Below, in pieces: positions 32,443 to 43,532 of a stretch of 64,000 nt of DNA; the first letter of the stretch is position 1, and each line of letters begins with the position of its first letter. Source of the stretch: Aurelia coerulea (lineage: Eukaryota; Cnidaria; Scyphozoa; Semaeostomeae; Ulmaridae); NCBI GenBank assembly GCA_039566865.1, contig CM076943.1:16168001-16232000 (forward strand), read 5' to 3'. Position numbers and translations under genes: made by a program. The notes below the pieces were generated by a model. It was not told the origin of the DNA, ran no database searches, and saw only the letters and a list, made by a program, of their open reading frames with translations.

Positions 32443-32808
32443 CACTCATTTTTTCATAAGAAACTAAGGATCAGAGCTGGTAGATGGTTTCTTAAATGTT
32501 AGGACTCTATTGCTACAAAAGTTTCTAACGTGTTTCTTATGTTTTTAATGCATGAAGTTTAGAGTTGCTCATTTTTGTTAGAAGGGCTCCCAAATTACTT
32601 AGTAAGATCTCAAAACAAGTAATAAAGTAATTTGGCTGACACTCAGAACAACGTCAAATCAGTTTCTATTATTGTACAGTGTCCAACTATTCTAAGCGCA
32701 AATTACAAAAGTTCCTTAGCATTTCCAATCAAGGAGGGTATTCTCTTAAGTTTTGCAAAATTGAACCTACCGTTTCTTATCAGCTGTTTCTTATAAAAAA
32801 TATGAGTG
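32443..32808. repeat. TA-type MITE with AAGAAAC motifs, 3' of gene 1
   Basis: Ends CACTCATnTTTT and AATATGAGTG in inverted orientation, as in 1587-1966; TA follows at 32809-32810. Internal GTTTCTTAT copies. Lies about 110 bp after the gene 1 stop and may supply part of its 3' UTR. Confidence 0.65.
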
Positions 32809-33677
32809 TATTACAATAAAAAACGTATCACGAGCCCCTGAGAGACCTACCGAATTGATTGGCAAAAACTTTCGGCAAAATTGAATTGATTGAATAGCGT
32901 CAGTTTTTGGGAAAGCAGCTGATAACACCGCTTAAATACTGGCGCTTGGTTGATGAAATATTTTGCTAACTTTTTGCCGAAAATATGAGTGTCGAATGCT
33001 TCGATTTTTAAGGCAATGTGTCCATGTAAGTGCAGCCACGTATACACTGTTCTCAAAATATGCTGACACGATGTTGACGAAGAGCCCCAAGAGCGCACTG
33101 TGATCCTGCAACAAAGTGAATTTAGGCCAGCTGTCTAGAGTGAGGGTGACCAATGATGATCACAATGTCAGTCAGGGGTAGGGTGTTAAAGACTTGATAT
33201 ATTGGCGTATTACCATATTCTTGGCATTAATATCTATTAGTGATTCAAACAATTTTGAAGTATCAGTGAATTACTACATCAACACAAAGTAATGTTATAC
33301 AAAATTGATTCAAGTTCGTCTTTTCTTACATCTTTCTTGGCAGGGGCGGATCCAGACTACTGCAACTACTGCTGAAGCAGTAGTCAGATTGTCAGATCCT
33401 CGTTTTTAAAAAGAGAAAGTTAACCAATCTGTAGTGGGCCTAAATACCCACGCACTTCATCCCCAGCAGCATCTTCCAAAAGCTCAACCTTTCAATCTTG
33501 TCAATATATTGGTCGTTATGCTGCTTTCGTTGTTTGTCGCAATCCAATATCAGTTCAATGTTCAAATCATTATGCTGTCATGCCAACGTTAGCCACACAT
33601 AGGGAATATTTTGTTGAATGCGAAGGAGGGCTTCTGTGATGGTTCCCGCTCATAGCACATAGCAGCAATTTTTAGGC

Positions 33678-33839
33678 GGGAGCAGTAGTGAGTTTCAAAT
33701 TGCTCTTCTCATCCAATCAGGGCTTGAGACGACTACTGCTCAAAATCCGCGGGAGCAGTAGTGAGATTTGAAAAAATAAAAATTTGACCAATCAGAAAAG
33801 ATTATTTCAAGTTCATCTATGGGCGGGAGCAGTAGTGAG
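33678..33839 (+). repeat. Subterminal repeats of the hAT element
   Basis: GGGAGCAGTAGTGAG occurs exactly at 33678-33692, 33751-33765 and 33825-33839, with inverted GACTACTGCTC at about 33731 and CAGTAGT copies next to both TIRs. Subterminal arrays of this kind bind hAT transposases; that role is inferred here. Confidence 0.7.
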
Positions 33840-34953
33840 ATTTGGGATGCCAGTGAATTGATGAATTGATCGAGGTTCTCGTGGCGGATATTTTGTGACC
33901 TTTGGAATGAAATTTAGGCCGTTGACTTAAAGACTCAAGAAAGGCAAAGATGACAGGAAGGCGCGGATGAAACGACACAGTTGAGAGGTATTTCTTTAGT
34001 TAGGCCAATGTTTTACTCTACGTTTGATGATAATAAATTGTGAATAGCAATTGGCTTGCAGGGCAGGTATAATTTGCCTCACTTCTGTATAAATTGTGAT
34101 ACACACAAGCTTTTAGAATAGAAGGCCTAGGCCTATTCTATTCCGGGCTTTGACTATTCATGTCCTGTCCTGGCTATTCTTGGCGTCGTATGTCAAGAAA
34201 AATATCTTGTTCTTCTATCTCTTCCCTTTGATTATACGTCTGAGAAATAGATAGTATATTTAGGAATGTGGTGGGGGCTGGGAGAGGTTTGAGATTTTGG
34301 GATAGACCTGCTAGAAAGAGCACATGCACACGAAGAGATAGGATAGGTAGGGAGGGAGTGTATAATTCATGCCAACAATGTTTCAAATACAAAAGTTAAT
34401 CAAAAATGATAGTAATTGTTTTCTTGAAGAAAAATAAACTTAGAACACACAATTTCCACCCTTCTCTTGCACAGAATTCAATTTATTTCTTTGGGTTTCC
34501 AAATCCAATGTTTTCCATTTTTTGTTCTATTTTGATTGCACAAACATTCTTTTCTTTCAATTTAAGGCAATCATTCATTTAAGTTAATCCTTTCAATAAT
34601 AAATGCAGCAGAAAATCCCAGAAATTTGAAAATTTGCAGCAGTTTGTCAACATCTATGCTGACACTCAAACTGTTATTTTGGGAGGTACTGTACTCCTTT
34701 TACAAAAGACATGAATTTTTCAACAATTAGCATCTTTTTTTCTGCTTAATTTCTCTCCATCAATCATTGTCTCAAAATCTAGAAGCAGTATGTTGTTAGG
34801 AAGGGGGCAGTGGGAAAGAGACAGGCAACACGAACTGAAACAGGGGGGGGGGGGGTAGAGTCAATTATAGCAGTCTCAAGAATTTCTATCCACAACTTCA
34901 TACACAATGTCTCTGTACATAACAATCAATCCTAGTTGATCCTGTGATCTAAA

Positions 34954-37452
34954 ATGTCTTCTTTCATCATTTCTTTCAAAGCATCTATGGATGAAAATTC
35001 CTCAGCCACATCGTCTTCAGCAGCTCTCTTGTCCAAGAAAAGGCCACCAGGGACCCTTGATGCATTTGTTATCAAGCAGCCAAAAATTACTCCTGCCTCA
35101 AATTGTCCAACTCATTCAGATGAACCACCAGTGACAAACACAGAGCAGCTTGAAACCCACACTGCAACTGATAATTCTTCTAGTGATCCTTCATTTGAGC
35201 AACAGTCATCTCATGTTCATGAAAATGACATTGGAAACTTTTACAATGTTGTTTCAACATTGTCTAATGGCCAAAAATAAGATTATCTCTGTACTGTATG
35301 GAAACCTCCACAATCTTATGCTTTTCCAAAAAATTCTGCTGGGCGAAAATTTCAGTACAAATGGCTTAATGCATTTCCTTGGCTAGTTTACTCAAAGCTG
35401 CTTAATGGTGCATTTTGCATTTACTGTGTTCTATTTGGTGGAGAAAGCAGCCATAATTCCTCCAAATTAACCTGTTTATACAAAATCCCCTTTGACAAGT
35501 GGCAAGATGCCATTCGAAGATTTAAGCACCATGCTGAAAGGTCACAAATTCATGCAACTGCCACTGAGAGAGCACTCCACTTTCGTTCATGTATGGAGAA
35601 TAGAACAACATCAATTAATATCCAGTATGATTTACTGGCTACACGGCAAGTTGAAACAAACAGGGAAAAGTTGAAACCTATTGTTGAGGCTGTGATGCTT
35701 TGTGGACGCCAAAACATTCCATTGCGAGGACATAGGGATGACTCTCAATCATATGATGAGTCCAAAAATAACCCTGGAAATCTCCAGGCAATGCTAAGTT
35801 TCCTAACCCGATGTGGGCAAAACTCAACATTTGAAGACCACATGCAAAATGCATAAAAAACAGCAACATATCGTTCTAAAACGACACAGAATGAAATTAT
35901 AAACATATGTGGAGAAATGATAAAAGAGAAAATTACCAGTGAAATGAAAAGTTCAAAGTTTTATTCCGTTCTTGCTGATGAAGCAGCTGACGTCAGTAAT
36001 CTAGAGCAGATGGCTATAGTCCTCCGTTTTGTTGATTCTTCCTCTCAGATGAGGGAAGATTTCCTTGGGTTTGTAGTGTGCAATGAAGGCCTGTCCGGTC
36101 AAGCCATCGCCACTAAAATCCTTCAAGCGATAAAAGAGCTTGATCTAGATCCTAATTTGTGTCGTGGGCAAGGCTACGATGGGGCAGGCAATATGGCTGG
36201 TAAATGTAATGGAGCCTCCTCGATAATTAAGCGGCAGCATCCTAAAGCATTTTATGTGGACTGCAGATCACATCTGTTAAATCTTTGTGTCGCCTCTGCC
36301 TGCAGCATTCCAGTCGTGCGAAATATGATGGGCCGTGTGAAATCAGTGAGTGATTTTTTTAACATGCATCCAAAACGATTTGCTCTCTTAACAGTGAAAA
36401 TCAAAGAAATCGACCCTTCTTCACGTCATGTTCATTTGATTGATGTGTGTCGTACCCGTTGGATCGCGAGAATCGATGGTTTAGATGTTTTTGTGCAGGT
36501 TTTTGAAGGTGTTGTCTTCGCTCTGGAAACTATCAAGAATAACGAGGAAAGACATTGGAGCAGTGACTCCGTAAGAGATGCTTCGGGACTGTTTCATGGA
36601 ACTGTTGCCTTTGAATTCATAATTTGTCTTGTTATTGTGTCACGCATGCTAGAGATAACAAGACCTTTGACTAAGCAGTTGCAGTCCCCTAAAATTGATG
36701 TTGTTGCTTGTCAGAATGAAGTCAATCTTCTTTGCACGATGCTGCAAAGAAATCGAAATGAAATTTCTGAGCTGCATCAGGAGTGGTTCGAAGAAGCAGT
36801 TGAAATTGCAGAGAAAGTTGGAACAACTCCGTCAAAGCCAAGGACCGCCAGAAGCCAGCAGCATCGTTATAATACTCCATCTGACTCCCCATCTGAGTAT
36901 TATCGACGTGTAATATCTGTGCCCTTCTTAGATCACCTTATAACACAAATAGAATCTCGCTTTACTGACGAGAACATGAAGTTGCTGTACGTCTCTTATG
37001 GGCTACCTACCAATGTCTTGAAAACGAATTGGATTGAGAACTTCTCTGTCTTCCTATTGATGTACACAGATGATCTACCGGAGCCACGCTACTTGCAAAC
37101 AGAGCTAAGAACCTGGGAGAGTAAATGGGAGACAGCTAGTGGGGCTCCCCCAGAAACACTTGCAGATCTTCTCCCTCGCATTGACAAGATCACGTTCCCA
37201 AATCTCTACACTGCGTTTCAAATAGCTGCTACCATCCCGGTAACGTCGTGCTCCTGTGAAAGATCAATATCTGTATTGCGACGCTTGAAAACGTATTTAA
37301 GAAATACGATGGGAGCGAGTAGAATGAACGGACTTGCACTTTTGAATGTTCATCGCGAAATTTGTCTCGATGTGAATGCAGTTATAGATCGGTTTGCAAT
37401 TCTGCATCCTAGGAGAATGAAACTGATAGACATCTTAAATTCGGATCCATAA
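34954..37452 (+). pseudogene. hAT transposase (ZMYM1/TTF-zinc-finger type) with two nonsense codons
   Basis: One continuous frame of 833 codons broken only by TAA at 35278-35280 and TAA at 35854-35856; no frameshift. The start may be ATG 34954 or 34987. Order: a Ser/Thr-rich N-terminus with RPPGTLDAFVIKQPK, a TTF-type zinc-finger region (PWLVYSKLLNGAFCIYCVLF, codons about 139-158), then the RNase H-like fold with catalytic Asp in YSVLADEAADVS (about codon 342), Asp in GQGYDGAGNMAG (about 409), CRSHLLNL, and Glu in the C-terminal dimerisation region SCSCERSISVLRRLKTYL (about 769). All three catalytic acids are present. Each stop looks like a single-base change, so inactivation is recent. Confidence 0.93.
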
Positions 37453-38682
37453 GAACTGGATGAAGTGAACCTTGGGACCTTAAGTTTTTATTTAGGAAAA
37501 CATGAAAGACAATTTATTATGGGGCAGGGAGAGAATCGGTTTGGCGAGTGATCGTTCTTTCAAAATCTTTTTTGGCAACCGATTTGATTTCAATTTGAAA
37601 TGTTTCTATGAACCATAGAGCCCTTAGAGAATGATGAAGGTGCCATAACTTTTTCACTGTCCCTTCTCGTCTTGGATTTGAAATCGAACTGAAGTGCTTG
37701 CTCACATGAACAGCATGACTGATTGCGTTAGGCTGTTACTAGTAGTGTATACGCGTATCGTTTGTTTTCGCTGAAGAGGAGGGATATTACTTTAATATAT
37801 TTGACAGAGGCAGACTGTTAAGTACCTTTGCTAAAGTACATCAGGACCAGCTTTGGTGGTGTAAAACAATTGCAATCCGTGATAAATGTGGATAAATGTT
37901 TGTGCCCTGTTGTACTCGTTATCAATATGGGGCTACATTTGAAAACACTAGATTTGCCGATTGAGTAAATCTTTGCCACGTGGCTCATTTGACGCTTTTG
38001 AAATCTCGAAGTTCCTCATCGTGTAGTTGAATGACTACTTTCCTGTGAGTAATTCTTTTCTTTTACCACCTTCTAAAATTTGACAACCATGTTTAAAAAT
38101 GGCAGGGACAGCTATTGCTATAATTTCGATATCACCATCTTTCAATATCAAATGATATCAAGAATAATATTCTGTGTAAGTGTATCTAGTTATTAAGGTC
38201 CACGCCTATTTCAAAAGGCCACACCCTAGTATTTCGACGCCATACCCTAGTATTTCGAATAACCTCAAATTGGCAGTAGTCAGAATATTTCCTGGATCCG
38301 CCCCTGCTTGGCACGCATTTTTGAAGGTTTCCACTTGTAAGATTTGAAATTTGCCTCAATGGAAGCACAGTAAAAAGCCTCATGAAACATGAAGTATATA
38401 TTCCAAAACATTGGAAACCTCATCAGGTCAATGAGGCTCAAGTGATAGTAAACTTGTCGAGAAAATATGACGTCAAAACACAGTCTATGGTTGAAATCTT
38501 ATGAAGTGATGGTCAATGAATCGAATATGAAACGTGGATTGATTCTATTCTCCAAAATGAGGTATATATTTTAAAACATTTGAAACCTCATCAGGTTAAT
38601 GAGGCTCAAGTAACAGTAAATTTTCGAGAAAATATGAAGTCAAATCTATGGTCAGAACACAGTCTATGAATGAATTCTTCTG

Positions 38683-38845
38683 AATAGACGACTACGCTAA
38701 AGATGGCGTCGAGGAACTTTTTACCAAGATGCATTGCGTTCTTTAATCGAGTTTCTATAGAATCGTTGAAGATTCGTAATTAGAACTCATTGTATCATGG
38801 GAAAAGTTCCTCACCACCATCTTTAGCGTAATCGTTTATTCATGG
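38683..38845. repeat. MITE inserted in the satellite
   Basis: Inverted ends TGAATAnACGAnTACGCTAA and GATGGnGnnGAGGAACTTTT interrupt the satellite and account for the 334-bp spacing there. Same family as 58255-58645. Confidence 0.75.
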
Positions 38846-39175
38846 TCAATGAATCAAATATGAAACCTGGCTTGATGCAATTCTTCAAAATAGGGTATGT
38901 ATTTAGATAAAATTTGAAACCTCATCAATTTAATAGGCTCAAGTGATAGTAAACTTTTCGAGATAATATTGAGTCAAAGCACAGTCTATGGTTGAAATCT
39001 TATGAAGTGATGGTCAATGAATGGAGTATGAAACTTGGCTTGATGCAATATTTCAACATGAAGAATATATTTCAAAAATTTGAAGCCTCATCAGGATAAT
39101 GAGGCTCAAGTGAAAGTAAACTTTTCGAGAAGATATTAAGTCAAAACATGGTACACAAAGTACTTGATAAGATTG

Positions 39176-39310
39176 TATTTAAAGAAATTGTCAAGTGCCG
39201 TTCATAGCCAGAACCAGATGACGTCATGTCTATTTCTGCTATGGACGGAACAAATATTGTATTTTGTATTTTGTATTTTGTTGAGGTTTAACTGTGATAA
39301 AAAAAAGAAA
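39176..39310 (+). mobile_element. LINE 3'-UTR fragment inserted in the satellite
   Basis: GTGCCGTTCATAGCCAGAAC ... CTATTTCTGCTATGGACGG parallels the LINE 3' ends at 2790-2850 and 17780-17850. A TTGTATTT tandem tail follows. It accounts for the 339-bp monomer spacing at 39086-39425. Confidence 0.5.
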
Positions 39311-40645
39311 GTAAAAACACAGTCTATGGTTGAAATCTCATGAAATGATGGTCAATGAATCGAATATGAAACTTGGTTTGATGCATATCTTCAAAACGAG
39401 GCATATATTTCAAAACATTTGAAACCTCATCAGGTTAATGAGGCTGAAGTGATGGTAAACTTTTCGAGAAAATATGAAGTCAAAACACAGTCTTTGGTTG
39501 AAATCTTAGGAACTGATCAGGTTAATGAGGCTCAAGTGATAGTAAACTTTTCGAGAAGATATTAAGCCAAAACACAGTATATGGTTGAAATCTTATGAAA
39601 TGATGGTCAATGAGTCGAATAAGACACTTGGCTCGATGCATATCTTCAAAATGAAGTATATATTTCAAAGCATTTCAAACCTCACCAGGTTAATGAGGCT
39701 GAAGTGATGGTAAACTTTTCGAGAAAATATGAAGTCAAAACACAGTCTTTGGTTGAAATCTTAGGAACTGATGGCCAATGAATCTAATATGAGACCTGGC
39801 TTGATGTAATTCTTTAACATGAAGTATATATTTCAAAGAATTTGAAGCCTCATCAGGTTAATGAGGCTCAAGTGATGGTAAACTTTTCGAGAAGATATTA
39901 AGTCAAAACACAGTCTATGGTTGAAATCTTATGAAATGATGGTCAATGAGTCGAATAAGACACTTGGCTCGATGCATATCTTCAAAATGAAGTATATATT
40001 TCAAAGCATTTCAAACCTCATCAGGTTAATGAGGCTGAAGTGATGGTAAACTTTTCGAGAAAATATGAAGTCAAAACACAGTCTATGGTTGAAATCTTAG
40101 GAATTGATGGCCAATGAATCGAATATGAAACTTGGCTTGATGCATATCTTCAAAACGAGGTATATATTTCAAAACATTTGACACCTCATCAGGTTAATGA
40201 GGCTCAAGTGATAGTAAACTTTTCGAGAAGATATTAAGTCAAAACACAGTCTATGGTTGAAATCTTATGAAATGATGGTCAATGAGTCGAATAAGACACT
40301 TGGCTCGATGCATATCTTCAAAATGAAGTATATATTTCAAAGCATTTCAAACCTCATCAGGTTAATGAGGCTGAAGTGATGGTAAACTTTTCGAGAAAAT
40401 ATGAAGTCAAAACACAGTCTATGGTTGAAATCTTAGGAATTGATGGCCAATGAATCGAATATGAAACTTGGCTTGATGCATATCTTCAAAACGAGGTATA
40501 TATTTCAAAACATTTGAAACCTCATCAGGTTAATAAGGCTCAATTGATAGTAAACTTTTCGAGAAAATATGAAGTTAAAACACAGTCTATGGTTGAAATC
40601 TTAGGAATTGATGGCCAATGAGTCTAATATGAAACTTGGCTTGAT

Positions 40646-41530
40646 ACTGATACTAATAATAATACTAATACTAATACTAATACTAATACTAATACTAATA
40701 CTAATACTGATACTAATAATAATACTAATACTAATACTAATACTAATACTAATACTAATACTAATACTAATACTAATACTAATACTAATACTAATACTGA
40801 TACTGATACCGGTGAAGATGTTATGATCGAATCGTTTTGCATTTAATAGTTTTGTTTTTATATTCAATTTTCTGTTATCTTTGATGGTATTTCATTTTTG
40901 TTACTAATACCAATACTAAACTACTACTACTACTACTAATACCAATACTAATACTAAAACTAATACTAATTCTAAAACTAATACTAATACTAATACTAAT
41001 AATAATACTAATTCTAAAACTAATACTAATACTAATACTAATACTAATACTAATACTAATACTAATACTAATACTAATACTAATACTAATACTAATAATA
41101 ATACTAATTCTAAAACTAATACTAATACTAATACTAATGCTAATGCTAATACTAATACTAATACTAATAATAATACTAATTCTAAAACTAATACTAATAC
41201 TAATACTAATACTAATACTAATACTAATACTAATACTAATACTAATACTAATAATAATACTAATTCTAAAACTAATACTAATACTAATACTAATACTAAT
41301 ACTAATACTAATACTAATACTAATAATAATACTAATTCTAAAACTAATACTAATACTAATACTAATGCTAATGCTAATACTAATACTAATACTAATAATA
41401 ATACTAATTCTAAAACTAATACTAATACTAATACTAATACTAATACTAATACTAATACTAATACTAATACTAATACTAATACTAATACTAATACTAATAC
41501 TAATACTAATACTAATACTAATACTAACCC
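40646..41530. repeat. TTAGTA/TACTAA hexamer satellite
   Basis: About 890 bp of TAATAC (TTAGTA on the other strand), interrupted at 40807-40900 by unique sequence. From 40940 on a marker block, AATAATACTAATTCTAAAAC, recurs about seven times at uneven spacing. Long Ile-Ser, Leu-Ile or Leu-Val ORFs in all frames are artefacts of the repeat. Confidence 0.95.
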
Positions 41531-41584
41531 TATAAATGATATAAATACATATCACTACAAATAATAATACGATTACAAGAAGCT

Positions 41585-41694
41585 AAACTAACAAGCAAAA
41601 ACACCAAAAAAGAACCAATCTACAGTGATCCCTCTACACAACGAACCCTCAAGGAGACCACAAATAGCTCCATATCTCGTTAAACAAGGACCAT
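41585..41694. repeat. Dispersed repeat shared with 29983-30091
   Basis: AAAGAACCAATCTACAGTGA, CTACACAACGAACCCTCAAG and CATATCTCGTTAAACAAGGA match the gene 1 intron copy in the same order. It directly follows the hexamer array, as if part of the same mobile unit. Confidence 0.6.
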
Positions 41695-43416
41695 GAAATG
41701 CTATCTTAAAACTGCTTACTTGCTTGACAGATTAATTAAAGAAAATTCCTTTGTTTATAAGAAAGTTTTCAAAATCAAATCACTAAAATAAACCAACTGA
41801 CATACATATTTCATCGTATACCTGCTTTCATTTAGAAACTAATTGTAGTATCTATAATTAAGCTGGTGACTTGTATTGTACTTATGATTCAATAGATAGA
41901 ATCTGCAAACTCTTCAATTAGGACGCTTTCCATTCAGACATAGCTTCTGTGGTTTTCTAACACTTGATTTCTACTTAAGTCATTCCGGGGGAGATCTTCT
42001 AAAGGTGTTCCATCTAAAAAATGCGCAGAGACTGTGATTTTTCACCTTTTTAAAGTTCGATATCACACAGATTTTTCATCTTTGTTCAAAATGAACGCAA
42101 AATTTTGAAAATAAATCTTTGCACTTTGCAGAGGAACAAACCAAACATTCATATCTCTCATGACTGCTCGGATATTGATAGATTTTGGTTGTTACATCTC
42201 GCTGACTTTGATGGAGTCATCAAATTAAACATGGACAAATGCCTGAAAGAAAGGTGATTACAGATTTGTTTAGAATTTGGAGACGGAGCCTCGATAAGGG
42301 ACATTAAACTTCTAGATTTAAGATCTTTAGCGTATCTAACAAAGATTTATCTAAACACAGCAGATAACGTCAGGAGTTACCGGTATTTGCCATTTCACAA
42401 TGAATTCCCAAAAGATCCAGAAAATAGCTAATCTCTTAACTCATATAAGTTGTCCTTGGCTGGTTCGGAAGGCCTTCCAAACATGAAAAGCTATCGATTT
42501 CAGAATTTTGGGCCAATCATACATGATTTTGTTTACCGAATTAACTGCTCTTGTAAGAGAGACCTTAAAAAAAGATCATTGCGATTTATTATGTGCCAGG
42601 GTGTCAGTGGTTTTAATCGGACGGCGGTGGTAATAGAGCATCACGAAAAGATCATAAAAACCTACAAAAAAGTAAGTTATGAATAAATCCACCAAAGAAA
42701 AGCAATTTGAACTGAGAGCAAACATGTTAGATACTAAATATCTTTACGAAACACCTTCATTGCAGATTTGAACTTTATTGGCAGGCAACGAAATTAGCTC
42801 TTTCACAAGTCAAACACTAAAGCAAATACGTTTTACGATTTTACGTCATGTTTGAGAAAGAATTCTTTTCTTACGAGAAAATGAATTGTCGATTGTTCAT
42901 TAAACTAGATACTTCCGAGTTTAACTCATTTAGATCTTTGAGCAACGCAGCAGCATCAAATTCAAGAATATGTAAAGTTTTCAGGAATGTTCAATGACAC
43001 CATGCAAATTTAGATTGGAATACTTCTTCATCTCTATACTGTGAATACATGTTTGTCGAGTCAATATCATCCCCAGCATCGACAAATATTTCTTCAATAT
43101 AATCAGCAGGTTACAGATTTAAAGATTAAGTTTGTAAATAAAAAATAACTGCTATTTTCATACTCATGACCAAATCCAAAGAGAAGCTGGTGCTAACGAT
43201 GATCCTATGCCTCCCCCGGAAATTAGCAGAATGTCTACTTATCTTGGTCAATAGTATTTACAAAAGCAATGATAAGCAAGATGCAATGAGTGCAAGAGAT
43301 TAATGGCAGCTATATGAAATAGCGTAGAAGTACAATCTAATAGCCTCTTTTTTGCTTCACAAAACTCTTCTTCTTACCCGGACCGAAAGCTGTCATTTAT
43401 ATCTCGCGGTTATTGC
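41695..43416. other. 5' flank of gene 2, with one orphan exon candidate
   Basis: 42132-42253 is open from an acceptor (ctttgcag) to a donor (GAAAG|gtgatt) and reads NIHISHDCSDIDRFWLLHLA then DFDGVIKLNMDKCLKE. I do not recognise the protein. The remainder is AT-rich without clear features. Confidence 0.3.
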
Positions 43417-43532
43417 ATGCAAGGGCTCTCCAGAATGTTATTTTCTTCTACAAGCGTGTTCGAAATTCAGCTTATCTTATTCACACTGATGGCAGTTGGC
43501 ACCTCTGCAGATGATGGCAATGACACGGAGAT
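43417..43532 (+). CDS. Gene 2, signal-peptide exon
   Basis: ATG at 43417 (MQGLSRMLFSS...) or an in-frame ATG at 43435. Either gives a short basic start, a hydrophobic core (IQLILFTLMAVG) and a small-residue cleavage region, GTSADD. Donor GAGAT|gtgagt leaves two bases, matching the one-base start of the next exon. Homologous exon not seen for gene 1. Confidence 0.75.

Larger units (their letters stand above)
33341..38306 (+). mobile_element. hAT transposon, about 5 kb, with terminal repeats
   Basis: TIRs CAGGGGCGGATCCAG are identical for 15 bp at 33341-33355 and 38292-38306, and CTTGG flanks both ends (33336-33340, 38307-38311). This is shorter than the usual 8-bp hAT TSD; the rest may have mutated. 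Near both ends lie copies of GACTACTGC. The transposase frame sits in the middle on the + strand. It lies between the two receptor genes. Confidence 0.92.
38375..40645. repeat. 168-bp satellite array with 336-bp higher-order repeat
   Basis: The landmark CCTCATCAGGTTAATGAGG recurs at 38418, 38586, 38920, 39086, 39425, 39680, 39848, 40016, 40184, 40352 and 40520. The spacing is 168 bp except where an element is inserted or a monomer is partial. From 39680 on, two monomer types alternate (GCATTTCAAAC + GGCTGAAGTGATGG versus ACATTTGAAAC + GGCTCAAGTGATAG), giving a 336-bp period. The array starts next to the hAT element and passes into the hexamer array. Confidence 0.92.

Noticed and set aside
40601..41555. 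Long ORFs of alternating Ile-Ser, Leu-Ile and Leu-Val on both strands
   Set aside because: Pure translation of the TTAGTA hexamer array in several frames; no gene.
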